Assembly: GCA_036268995.1 (NCBI GenBank)
Contig: DATATB010000090.1
Coordinates: 1 to 64,000 of the forward strand
DNA from: DATATB01 sp036268995
GTDB lineage: Bacteria; Planctomycetota; Planctomycetia; Pirellulales; PNKZ01
Direction: 5' to 3'
DNA: 64,000 nt
Shown: piece after piece, positions 8,433-16,577 of the stretch
Numbering within the stretch: position 1 is the stretch's first letter
Layout: each line of letters begins with the position of its first letter
Position numbers and translations under genes: made by a program
The notes under the pieces: model-generated
What the model was told of the DNA's origin: nothing
The model's database searches: none
The model's input: the letters and a program-made list of their open reading frames with translations, nothing else

Positions 8433-10679
8433 ATGAAATCCTGGACCCGTCGCGCGCTGCGCCTGCCCGAAGGTTGCGATAGCCTTGGCCCACGCAATCG
8501 CCTGCTGGGACTGTTTCTGGTGAGCGTCTTGGGCCTGTTTCTCGAGATGCTGCTGGTGCGCTGGATCGGCACCGAGATCCGCATCTTCGCCTACCTGCAG
8601 AACACAGTGCTAGTGGTCTGCTTTCTGGGGCTGGGCATGGGCTGCTTCACCAGCCGCCAGCCGGTCAAAATGCGCCGCTTACTGCTGCCGCTGGCGGTGC
8701 TGTGCGTGATCCTGGCCGTACCGTCGTCGGCCCAAGTCGTGGCCGGCATCAGCGAACGCCTGAGCCGGCTGCCAGGCGTCGCCCTGTGGCGCTATCAAGC
8801 CGAAGTCAGCGACGGAGCCGCCGCAGTGGTCGATGCCGCCGTGGGCCTGGCCCTTACCGGGCTGGTGCTGCTGTTGGTCTGGGAAATGTTCGTGCCCATC
8901 GGCCGGCTGATGGCCCGGCTCATGGATCAGCATCCGCGCACCATCGCCGCCTACTCGGTCAACGTGGCCGGCAGCCTGGCCGGCATCTGGCTGTTCGTGC
9001 TGCTGAGCGCGTGGTACCTGCCGCCGGCCGTGTGGATGGCCGTCGTGGCCGCCGCGATCATGCCGTTTGTCGGCCGCGGCCGCGAGCGACTGTTCAACTG
9101 CGCGCTGCTGGGCGTGATTTTAATGGGCGCCATGGTGGCCGGCCGTGGCTGGACTGCCTGCGAGGTCGTCTGGTCGCCCTACCAGAAACTGGCGCTGCTG
9201 CCCGTTCCCGAATCGCGGCGGCACGACGGCGACTTCTTCATCTCGGTCAACAACGTCGGCTACCAGGCCATGGTCGATCTCAGCCCTGCGGCCGTAGCTG
9301 CCGATCCGGAAATTCCAGTTGAAATGCGCGGGCTGAGTCAATACGACGTGCCGCTGCTCTTCAAGCCGCGGCCGCAGAACGTGTTGATCGTCGGCGCCGG
9401 CTCGGGCAACGACGCGGCCGGTGCCCTGCGCGGCGGTGCCGAGCGCGTGACGGCCGTCGACATCGATCCGGCCATCATCGACATGGGCCGCCGCTACCAT
9501 CCCGAACATCCGTACCAGTCGCCGCGCGTGCGGCTCGTCAACGACGATGCCCGCAGTTTCTTCGCCACCACGCGCGAGCACTACGATCTGATCATCTTCG
9601 GCCTGCTGGATTCGCACACCACCACCGCAATGACCAACGCCCGGCTCGATCATTACGTCTACACGCGCGAAAGCCTCGAGCGTGCGCGCGAGCTGCTTTC
9701 GCCCGGCGGCGTGATGGTGCTGACGTTCATGGTCCAAGAGCCGTTCATCGCCGACCGCATGGCCAGCACGCTCGAAGCCGTGTTCGGGCACAAGCCGCTG
9801 GTGTTTGCCCGCCGCTCGAGCCGTTTGGGCTGGGGTGGCACGACGTTCGTGGCCGGCGACCCGCGCACGATCGCGACCAACCTGGCGGCCCAACCGAAGC
9901 TGGCGGCCGAGATTGCGCGCTGGCAGGCCGACCTGCCCATCACCTTGACCGGCACCACGCCGATGGCCACCGACGATTGGCCGTACATCTATCTCCAAAA
10001 GCCGGCGATCCCGGCGCTGTATTGGATTCTGGCGGGCCTGCTGCCCGGCCTGGTGTGGTACGGCCGCAAGCGCTTAGGAATCCAGCGCGGCACGCACACC
10101 TGGGACCGGTGGCAATGGCACTTCTTTTTCCTGGGCGCGGCATTTCTGCTGTTGGAAGTGCAGAACATCAGCAAAGCCGCCGTGGTCTTGGGCAACACCT
10201 GGCTCGTAAACGCCGTGATCATCTCCGGCGTGCTCGTCATGGTGCTGGTCGCCAATCTCATCGCCGCCCGCTGGCCGCGGCTGCCGCTGGCGGCGGTCTC
10301 GGCCTGCCTGCTGGGCTCGTGCCTGGGACTGTACTTTTTCGATCTGGCGCGGCTGGCATCGCTGGCCTATCCGCTCAAAGCCACGCTCGTCGGCCTGCTG
10401 ACGGCGCTGCCCATGCTCTTTAGCGGCATCGTGTTCATCCACGCCTTTGCCCGCACCGGGCGCAAGGATCTGGCGCTGGGCGCCAACCTGCTCGGAGCCC
10501 TGGCCGGCGCCTTGCTGCAATCCGTGACCTTCCTCACCGGCATGCGGGCTTTGCTGCTGATCGTCGCCGGGCTATACCTGGCCGCCATGCTCGTGCGGCC
10601 CAAGGCTGGCGGCGCAGCGGAAGCCGAGGACGAAACGATCGAGTCCGGCGAGCTTCAGTTGGTCGAAGCGGGCGCGTGA
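8433..10679 (+). CDS. Polytopic membrane protein with embedded spermidine-synthase-like methyltransferase fold
   Basis: 748 residues in three parts. About six hydrophobic helices (residues ~25-225) come first. A soluble Rossmann domain follows (~230-510) with VLIVGAGSGNDAAGALRGG as the nucleotide-binding loop, AVDIDPAIIDMGRRYHP as the acidic end of strand 2 and VNDDARSFF next, the pattern of spermidine synthases. A second membrane block (~515-735) completes it. Such fused spermidine synthase-like proteins are common in environmental bacteria but their reaction is unproven. The polyamine-synthase gatekeeper motif is not obvious, so I do not call it SpeE. A degenerate copy of the ATGATGAA-type repeat follows the stop. 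Confidence 0.8.
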   Translation: MKSWTRRALRLPEGCDSLGPRNRLLGLFLVSVLGLFLEMLLVRWIGTEIRIFAYLQNTVLVVCFLGLGMGCFTSRQPVKMRRLLLPLAVLCVILAVPSSAQVVAGISERLSRLPGVALWRYQAEVSDGAAAVVDAAVGLALTGLVLLLVWEMFVPIGRLMARLMDQHPRTIAAYSVNVAGSLAGIWLFVLLSAWYLPPAVWMAVVAAAIMPFVGRGRERLFNCALLGVILMGAMVAGRGWTACEVVWSPYQKLALLPVPESRRHDGDFFISVNNVGYQAMVDLSPAAVAADPEIPVEMRGLSQYDVPLLFKPRPQNVLIVGAGSGNDAAGALRGGAERVTAVDIDPAIIDMGRRYHPEHPYQSPRVRLVNDDARSFFATTREHYDLIIFGLLDSHTTTAMTNARLDHYVYTRESLERARELLSPGGVMVLTFMVQEPFIADRMASTLEAVFGHKPLVFARRSSRLGWGGTTFVAGDPRTIATNLAAQPKLAAEIARWQADLPITLTGTTPMATDDWPYIYLQKPAIPALYWILAGLLPGLVWYGRKRLGIQRGTHTWDRWQWHFFFLGAAFLLLEVQNISKAAVVLGNTWLVNAVIISGVLVMVLVANLIAARWPRLPLAAVSACLLGSCLGLYFFDLARLASLAYPLKATLVGLLTALPMLFSGIVFIHAFARTGRKDLALGANLLGALAGALLQSVTFLTGMRALLLIVAGLYLAAMLVRPKAGGAAEAEDETIESGELQLVEAGA

Positions 10680-10729
10680 GGAAATGCGGCAGTCGGAATG
10701 CGGGCAGGATGAATCGGGTGAACGCCCAT

Positions 10730-13700
10730 CTAAAACGCCAGGCGGAAGCTGAGCGAGCCGGCCTGGAACGTTTGCTGCGTGTTCAGTTGCATGTCGTAGT
10801 TGAGGGCCAGGCTGCTGAGCGGAGTCAGCTCCCAGTTCAGTCCGCCGCCGAGCACGGCCCAGTCGCGGCCGTAATTCAGCCCTTGGGTGGCGAAGCTCGC
10901 GCCGCCCACACCGGCGAAGCGGGCATTTAACGCCGTCTCGGGATGCAGATATTCGTGCAGCCAGATGGCGCGCACCTCGCTGTTGATCCGGCAGCCCGTG
11001 CGCTGGCGCCACCAGCCGAAGCGATACGGGTTCACCAGCCGGGCACCCATCAGGTTGCGCAGCGCGCCGGTGTTGATGCCGTTGACGTTCAGGTCCAAGG
11101 CGCCCGCGCCGCTTTCGTTAAACGCGTTTTGTCGCAGGTAGATGTACTGCATGGCGTCGAAGGGCTCGAGCACGCAGCCATGGAACAGCGGGAATCGCAC
11201 GCCGCGTTCCAGGTAGCTGGTCGCCTGCCAGCCGCTGTAGTTGGCCGCGGCCGTGCGGTTGATCGCGGCGAAATTGATCAAGCGGCTCGAACGATATCCG
11301 TCGAAGCCGATCGAGCCGGCCGCCAGCCAGTAGTTGAAGCCGTCGTCGCGGCGAAAGTACGTGCCGAACTGGCCGTCATTGGCGTGGTCCGTTTGCACGG
11401 GACCGTTGAGGCGCAACGACAAGTTCGCGTAGCTGCCGAAAAAGCCGAACACGTGACAGTTGTCGAGCCGTCGTTCGAGCATCCCCAGCGTGCCGCCCAA
11501 GCCATACGTGCCGCCGCCGGCGTTGCCGTCGCTTTCAGCAAAGCCGCCCAGCCCATAGCCGGCAATCGTGCCGGTCCAGACCGGGCGGCAGCTCTGCACC
11601 TGCTGGGCGAACAGCGGCTGGCCGGTTTTCTCGTCGTAGCTCACCAGCACGATGTCCTTGTCCGGATCCGGCTCGTCGGCAAGCACCTCGGGTTCGACCG
11701 GTCCTTCGGCTCCCGAGTCGCTCGGGTTGTCCAGCATCCGGACACCAGCCGTGCGGCGCAGCATCAGGTACAAGTACTCGGTCGTCTGCACGCCGAGTTG
11801 GGCCATCGTGCCGTACACTTCGCCGTCCATTTGGCTCAGCGCGCTGGCGATGCTGGAGCTGGGCAGCGTTCCCAATTGGGTCAGAACCGCCTGGAAGTCG
11901 GGATTGCTGGAACCCTGGTTCTGGTCGAGATAGTTGCCCACCGCAGCTTGGTTGGGCGTTTGAGCCACGTTGACGAAGCTGCGGGTCAAGACGAACTCGA
12001 CCGCGCCGGGAGCATATACGAGCGTACCGGCCAGGGCGGCGCCGTTGGTGGTAATCCCGCTGAAGGTCCCGGTTCGAGTGCCGCCGTAGTCGAGGAACGT
12101 GTAGGTGCCCAGCGAGCTGTTGCTGGCCTTCACCGATACGATACCGTTCAAGCTCACGTTGCCGCTGACGTGGGTCAGATCGTTGTCGACGCCGGCCGTG
12201 TGGCCTGTTCCAGTGACGCGCACGTTGGTCGTCGAGCCCGCGTTGTCGGTCAGGTTGCCATTGACGGTCAAGGTGCCGGTGGCGCCGGTTTGGGTGATCG
12301 AGCCCGAGTTGGTCAGGTTGCCGTTGATGGTGCCGGTGCCGCCGATCGAGCCGCCCGATGCGACGATCGCATTGCTGGTGATGCTGCCGTTGATCGACAG
12401 TTGCCCTTGGTTGACGTTCGTGTCGCCGGTGTAGGTGTTGGTTGAGCTGAAGGTTACGGCGCCCGTGCCGTTCTTGGTGACGCCACCGGCGCCGGAAATC
12501 GCGCCGGCATAGGTGCCGGTGGTGCTTTGATCGAAGACGACGGTGCCGCTGTTGGTCACGTTGCCTTGCAGGCTGGTGGTCGTGCCGGTGAGCGTGGTGG
12601 CGCTGGCGACACTGGTACCGCCGCCGTAGGTGTTTGCGCCGCTGAATGTGATGTCGCCGCCACCACTGACCGCCACATTGCCAGCGCCGGAAATCGCGCC
12701 GGCGTAGGTGCCGGCCGTACTTTGATTGAAGGCCACCGTGCCGCTGTTGGTCATCGCGCCTTGCAGGCTGGTGGTGGTGCCGGTAAGCGTCGTGGCGGCG
12801 GCGATCGTGGTGCCGCCGGTGTAGGTGTTTGCGCCACTAAAGGTGATGTCGCTGCCGCCGCTGATCGTAACGTTGCCGGTGCCGGCAATCGCGCCGGCGT
12901 AGGTCCCGGCCGTGCCTTGATTGAAGACCACCGAGCCGCTGTTAGCCATGGCGCCTTGCAGGCTGGTGGTGGTGCCGGTCAGCGTCGTGGCGGCGGCGAT
13001 GGTCGTGCCGCCGGTGTAGGTGTTTGCGCCGCTAAACGTGATGTCGCCGCCACCGGTGACGGTGACATCGCCGGTGCCCGAAATCACACCGAGATAGGTT
13101 CCGGCGAACCCCTGATCGAAGACCAGGTGATTGCCGTCTCCGACGTCGCCATTAATGCTATTGGTCGTGCCATTGAGTGTGCCGCTTTGGATCAGGATCG
13201 ACGGCTCCGTGGATAACATCGTCTGCAAAATATTGGTGCCGGTGAAGAAGATGGTGGCGTTGCCGCCGGAGAGGACAATCTGGCCGTTGCTATAGATATT
13301 TCCGGAGACGGTCGAGTTGGTGGTCGACGTGTCGAACAGGGCGGTCGAGCCGATGCCGACGTAGAGGCCGCCACCAAGACCAGGCCCGGCGGTGCCGCTG
13401 CTAATGGTGCCGGTGCCGGCGGCGCCGCCGGTGGCCGTGTTCGTGCCGTCGATGGTCGTTCCGCCGCCGAAGCCCATGGTGGCGCCATTGTTAATGAAGA
13501 GGGCGCCGCCCAGGCCATTGCCGCCATTGCCGCCGACGCCGGGAGCGCCGCCGTCGCCGCCGCCATCGCCCGTGCCGCCCGTGGTGCCCCCCGCGCCCGC
13601 ACCGGCGCCGCCACCACCAAATCCGCCGTTCGCGCCATTGCCGGCTCCGCCCACCGCGCCTTGGCCGGTGTAGATGCCGGACGAGTTGACGTTCATTCCG

Positions 13701-14284
13701 CCACCATTGCCGCCGTTGGCGCTGACGCCGTCGCCCGTTCCGCCAGCTCCGCCGATGGCTTGATTATTGGAGAAGGTGATGTTTTGGACCGTGACGGTCG
13801 CCGACGAATCGGCGAAGATAGCGCCGCCGGCCCCCAGGCCGCCGCCGCCACCGCCATTGCCCGAGGTACCGGCTCCGCCCTGGTTCACACCGCCGGAAAT
13901 GGTCATGTTCTCGAAGTTCACCGCACCGCCATTGACCGTAAACGGCTGATTGCCGTTGGCTTGGATCGTCGCGCTGCCGCCATTGATGGTGATCGCAACG
14001 CCGTGGGTATTGTCCAGCGCCGGCAAAAAGCTGCTGAGCGTGACCGTGGGAACTTCGATCGTGATCGTGGCGGCGCTCGTCGAGGCGTTGGCCGCGTTGA
14101 TTGCCGCGCTGAGCGTGCCGGCCGCGCCCGTGCCGTCGTCGGTGGCGGAGGTCACCACAAACTGAGCATGGGCGAGCGAGCACCAGAGCATCGCCACGCT
14201 CAAGAGCGCACCGCGCAGCCAAGTCCGCCGGAAGCCGACAGACTTTCCCGCGCCGCTCCGAATTGCTCGGTCGCTTCTGACCAC
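10730..14284 (-). CDS. Autotransporter with beta-strand repeat passenger and C-terminal barrel
   Basis: This 1,184-residue protein has a long signal peptide (hydrophobic core LRGALLSVAMLWCSLAHA), a Gly/Asn/Thr-rich parallel-beta passenger (residues ~45-780) and a C-terminal ~280-residue beta-barrel domain ending in Phe (LSFRLAF), the outer-membrane insertion signature. The passenger contains FSGANTYTGGTT units of the autotransporter-associated repeat (PATR), including three consecutive 65-residue units, and a Gly-rich stretch reading NGGGGGGLGAGGAIFAD. It should be secreted to the surface by type V secretion. The GTG at 14284 is chosen because GGGGGGAG lies 7 bases upstream. Passenger function (adhesion or matrix) is inference. 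Confidence 0.88.
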   Translation of the reverse strand: MVRSDRAIRSGAGKSVGFRRTWLRGALLSVAMLWCSLAHAQFVVTSATDDGTGAAGTLSAAINAANASTSAATITIEVPTVTLSSFLPALDNTHGVAITINGGSATIQANGNQPFTVNGGAVNFENMTISGGVNQGGAGTSGNGGGGGGLGAGGAIFADSSATVTVQNITFSNNQAIGGAGGTGDGVSANGGNGGGMNVNSSGIYTGQGAVGGAGNGANGGFGGGGAGAGAGGTTGGTGDGGGDGGAPGVGGNGGNGLGGALFINNGATMGFGGGTTIDGTNTATGGAAGTGTISSGTAGPGLGGGLYVGIGSTALFDTSTTNSTVSGNIYSNGQIVLSGGNATIFFTGTNILQTMLSTEPSILIQSGTLNGTTNSINGDVGDGNHLVFDQGFAGTYLGVISGTGDVTVTGGGDITFSGANTYTGGTTIAAATTLTGTTTSLQGAMANSGSVVFNQGTAGTYAGAIAGTGNVTISGGSDITFSGANTYTGGTTIAAATTLTGTTTSLQGAMTNSGTVAFNQSTAGTYAGAISGAGNVAVSGGGDITFSGANTYGGGTSVASATTLTGTTTSLQGNVTNSGTVVFDQSTTGTYAGAISGAGGVTKNGTGAVTFSSTNTYTGDTNVNQGQLSINGSITSNAIVASGGSIGGTGTINGNLTNSGSITQTGATGTLTVNGNLTDNAGSTTNVRVTGTGHTAGVDNDLTHVSGNVSLNGIVSVKASNSSLGTYTFLDYGGTRTGTFSGITTNGAALAGTLVYAPGAVEFVLTRSFVNVAQTPNQAAVGNYLDQNQGSSNPDFQAVLTQLGTLPSSSIASALSQMDGEVYGTMAQLGVQTTEYLYLMLRRTAGVRMLDNPSDSGAEGPVEPEVLADEPDPDKDIVLVSYDEKTGQPLFAQQVQSCRPVWTGTIAGYGLGGFAESDGNAGGGTYGLGGTLGMLERRLDNCHVFGFFGSYANLSLRLNGPVQTDHANDGQFGTYFRRDDGFNYWLAAGSIGFDGYRSSRLINFAAINRTAAANYSGWQATSYLERGVRFPLFHGCVLEPFDAMQYIYLRQNAFNESGAGALDLNVNGINTGALRNLMGARLVNPYRFGWWRQRTGCRINSEVRAIWLHEYLHPETALNARFAGVGGASFATQGLNYGRDWAVLGGGLNWELTPLSSLALNYDMQLNTQQTFQAGSLSFRLAF
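12506..13090 (-). repeat. Three tandem 195-bp coding repeats in the autotransporter passenger
   Basis: Three in-frame 195-bp (65-codon) units run from GVISGTGDV to QSTTGTYA. Each contains DITFSGANTY and LTGTTTSLQG. Long stretches are near-identical at DNA level, which indicates recent unequal crossing-over and a variable-length region between strains. Confidence 0.85.
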
Positions 14285-14684
14285 CTTCGTGCTCCCCCCA
14301 ACCAGTCACAGAATCAAGGGACCGACCGGCGCGCTGTCCGGCACAGCGAGCAAAATCGATAGGCTCGCTAAATTCGGCACCTTCGGACTATTCGTCAAAA
14401 CCTTCCGCCACCAGTGACTTAATTCCCCACGACGGGCGGTCTGAATGTCGAGCCGGGAAAGGGCGCGAAACTTTGAGGGCGATGCTTAGCTGCCATAGCT
14501 AAGCCCGCTGCTCAGCTTGCCGTGTCGCCCGAGCCGCTAGCTTTGAATGACGTGGGCGAGCGGCGGCATGACGGGGAAAACACGAGAGTCGCTAACCGGC
14601 GAGGCCGCTAGCGGGCATTTGCGCGGGTGCGATTCCCACGCGGCATGGGATGGCACCCATCGCGTGAGAGTCCCCGCTGACGAC
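14285..14684. other. Intergenic with two stem-loops
   Basis: No gene seen. GCTTAGCT (14484-14491) pairs with AGCTAAGC (14497-14504) over 5 bases. A second bipartite hairpin pairs CACGC (14637-14641) with GCGTG (14662-14666) around ATGGG/CCCAT (14645-14649 / 14656-14660). The latter is about 19 bases beyond the stop of the next minus-strand gene and may end its transcript, although no T-run follows. Confidence 0.5.
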
Positions 14685-15380
14685 TCAGGCCGACCGGCGG
14701 CGGGGGCGGCGGGCAGGAGCGGCAGCGGTGTAGATGTGGGCATTGCCGCACTTGCCGGCGCACTTCACCGCGCCCATCTCGCGCCAGCAATAGGCGATCC
14801 GCTGGGCCAGCCAACGCGGGATCTGCAATAGCTCGGCCAGTTCGTCGGTCTTGAACTTCGCAGGCAGCGGCGCTTCGACCAGGGCAATTAAATCGGCCGC
14901 GGTTTGCAACTGCCAGGTAGCGCCGCGGCTGACGAGCTTCTGGTCTTCCACTTCGAAATCGCGCTGGCCATAGCGCCGCCGCCGGCCGTGACCGGGATAG
15001 CGCCACTCTTCGATCTCGACCGACACCAGCTCGAGCGTCAGCCGGGGATGTGGAAAGACGCGCGTGAAATAAATCAGCTCGTCGAAGATGTCGATCAGCC
15101 GACCGCGCTTGGGGCTCATCCGCCGCTCGACCACTGCGCCGGCCTTGCGGTGACGCTTGACCAGCAGCTTGCTGGCGATGATCGGCTTGACGATCCGCAC
15201 GCGATGGCCTTGCAGCAGATCGCGAATCTTGTCGCGGATCGAAGCCAGCGACGCGTGCTGGATCTCGATCAGCTCGTCGCCGTCGATCACGTCGATGCGA
15301 TAGCGGCCATGGCGGGCTTCCCGCCGCGCGTCGGGCCCACCGTACAAATCCTTCAGTTCGCGATGTAACGAGGTTTCCAT
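14685..15380 (-). CDS. Conserved unknown, possible nuclease-like fold
   Basis: 231 residues. The N-terminal half reads YRIDVIDGDELIEIQHASL then IRDKIRDLLQGHRVRIVKPI. The D-x(n)-E-I-Q arrangement followed by a basic helix recalls PD-(D/E)XK nuclease cores, but this is only a resemblance. The middle is very Arg-rich (GHGRRRRYGQRDF) and the C-terminal third (TDELAELLQIPRWLAQRIAYCWREMG) looks like a helix-turn-helix or winged-helix. It ends in a basic tail. It starts 26 bases after the pyrE stop on the same strand and is probably co-transcribed with it. Confidence 0.7.
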   Translation of the reverse strand: METSLHRELKDLYGGPDARREARHGRYRIDVIDGDELIEIQHASLASIRDKIRDLLQGHRVRIVKPIIASKLLVKRHRKAGAVVERRMSPKRGRLIDIFDELIYFTRVFPHPRLTLELVSVEIEEWRYPGHGRRRRYGQRDFEVEDQKLVSRGATWQLQTAADLIALVEAPLPAKFKTDELAELLQIPRWLAQRIAYCWREMGAVKCAGKCGNAHIYTAAAPARRPRRRSA

Positions 15381-15406
15381 CCGTGGACGCCCGTGGCTGG
15401 CTTGGT

Positions 15407-15958
15407 CTATTTTGGCGGCTCGAGGCCGAAGTCGCGGATCGAGAGCAGGCTTTCGAAGCGGTAGCCGCGCTGGCGAAAGGCTTCAGCGCCGCCTTCCATG
15501 CGATCGACGATGGCCAGGACGGCCGTGACTTTCAGCCCGAAGGCTTCGGCCCGCTCGATGGCCAGCAGCGAGCTGCCGCCGGTCGTGACCACGTCCTCGA
15601 CGATGGCGACTTCGTCGCCGGGCATGACGGGGCCTTCCAGATATTGATTCGTGCCGTGCCCCTTGGCTTCTTTGCGGACCATGAAGCCGCTCATGGGCAG
15701 ATCGTGCAGTCCGGCGATGGTGATGATCGCGGCAGTGATCGGATCAGCGCCGATCGACATGCCGCCGACCGCCTTGGGCAGGTGCGGCATCATCAGGTCG
15801 AGCATCCCCTCGCCAATCAGCCGGGCACCGGTCGAATCGAGCGTGACCTGCTTGCCGTCGAGGTAGTATTTGGCCCGTTTGCCCGAGGCGAGCGTAAAGT
15901 CGCCGAACTTCAGCGCCTTTTCGCGCACCAGGTTGAGCAGCAGATTTCGATCGTACAC
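15407..15958 (-). CDS. pyrE: Orotate phosphoribosyltransferase
   Basis: The 183-residue enzyme makes orotidine 5'-phosphate from orotate and PRPP in UMP synthesis. The PRPP-binding motif VAIVEDVVTTGGSS is intact, as are FTLASGKRAKYYLDGK near the N-terminus and FMVRKEAKGHGTN. I place the start at the GTG at 15958 (VYDRNLLL), the usual family N-terminus; the longer in-frame extension to 16030 runs back toward the repeat cluster and lacks homology. Three REPIN-like elements lie between it and the divergent HlyD gene. Confidence 0.93.
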   Translation of the reverse strand: MYDRNLLLNLVREKALKFGDFTLASGKRAKYYLDGKQVTLDSTGARLIGEGMLDLMMPHLPKAVGGMSIGADPITAAIITIAGLHDLPMSGFMVRKEAKGHGTNQYLEGPVMPGDEVAIVEDVVTTGGSSLLAIERAEAFGLKVTAVLAIVDRMEGGAEAFRQRGYRFESLLSIRDFGLEPPK

Positions 15959-16085
15959 GGCTGGAAGGCACCCTTTCTCACGGATGTTGAATGTTCTGCG
16001 GTCGGCCGCCGTGCCGGGGAGTATACGCAATGCACAAGCTCGAAGTCATGGGCATAAACCCGCGGACCGCAGGTACGGCCCGGCA

Positions 16086-16203
16086 TCACCGTAGGCGTCT
16101 CGCTCCGTCGAGACGAATCCCGTCGCCGAAGGGCAACTCGGCTGGACGCTGGGAGCATCGAGCGGTGCGCCTGCATCCCGGCGGAGCGGAATGCCTACGG
16201 TGA
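16086..16203. repeat. REPIN-like element, family E copy 1
   Basis: About 118 bases bounded by TCACCGTAGGC and its inverse GCCTACGGTGA. Each end carries a hairpin: CGTCTCG/CGAGACG around CTCCGT at the left, and CATCCCG with a GC-rich partner at the right. Inverting the right REP gives a sequence homologous to the left one, which is the REPIN layout. Confidence 0.78.
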
Positions 16204-16208
16204 GACGC

Positions 16209-16291
16209 CCGTAGGTGCCGCGAGCCGAGCGGCACCGGGAGCACCGATTGCACTGCTTTGCCAGGCCCGGCTCGGCTCGCCGGGCCTACGG
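16209..16291. repeat. REPIN-like element, family F copy 1
   Basis: The left REP CCGTAGGTGCCGCGAGCCGA continues to GCGGCAC and the right REP, when inverted, reads CCGTAGGCCCGGCGAGCCGA. They are separated by about 28 bases. It lies directly between the two family E copies. Confidence 0.75.
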
Positions 16292-16309
16292 AATCCGCCG
16301 TATCATGCG

Positions 16310-16422
16310 TCACCGTAGCCGTCTCGCTCCGTCGAGACGCAGCTTGCGACGGGCAACTCGGCTGGACGCTGGGGGCGTCGAGCGGTGCGCCTTCATCCCG
16401 CGGAGCGGGATGCCTACGGTAG
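16310..16422. repeat. REPIN-like element, family E copy 2
   Basis: About 112 bases, the same organisation as copy 1 and highly similar in the spacer (GGGCAACTCGGCTGGACGCT is shared). The right arm CATCCCG CGGAG CGGGATG is a clean palindrome. Confidence 0.78.
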
Positions 16423-16577
16423 GACAAAAGTTGGCGGTGGCGACCGCTTTGCCCAGCAGGATAAGATGTTGCTGGGTTCCAGCGGCCCGGCGGGAATGAG
16501 ATTTGCCTCGTCGTGGAGGATTTCCCCAGACCCGTCCAGCATTCCGATCAACGCAACTTGTTATTTGCAGGAGGCTT

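Noticed and set aside
10943..12445. A 500-codon plus-strand frame opposite the autotransporter
   Set aside because: The composition is Val/Ala/His/Gln-rich without any family motif, and the minus strand encodes a continuous barrel and repeat passenger.
16086..16422. Repeat cluster considered as a CRISPR array
   Set aside because: The repeats are inverted pairs of two different families with conserved spacers and no regular period, and no cas genes are present.
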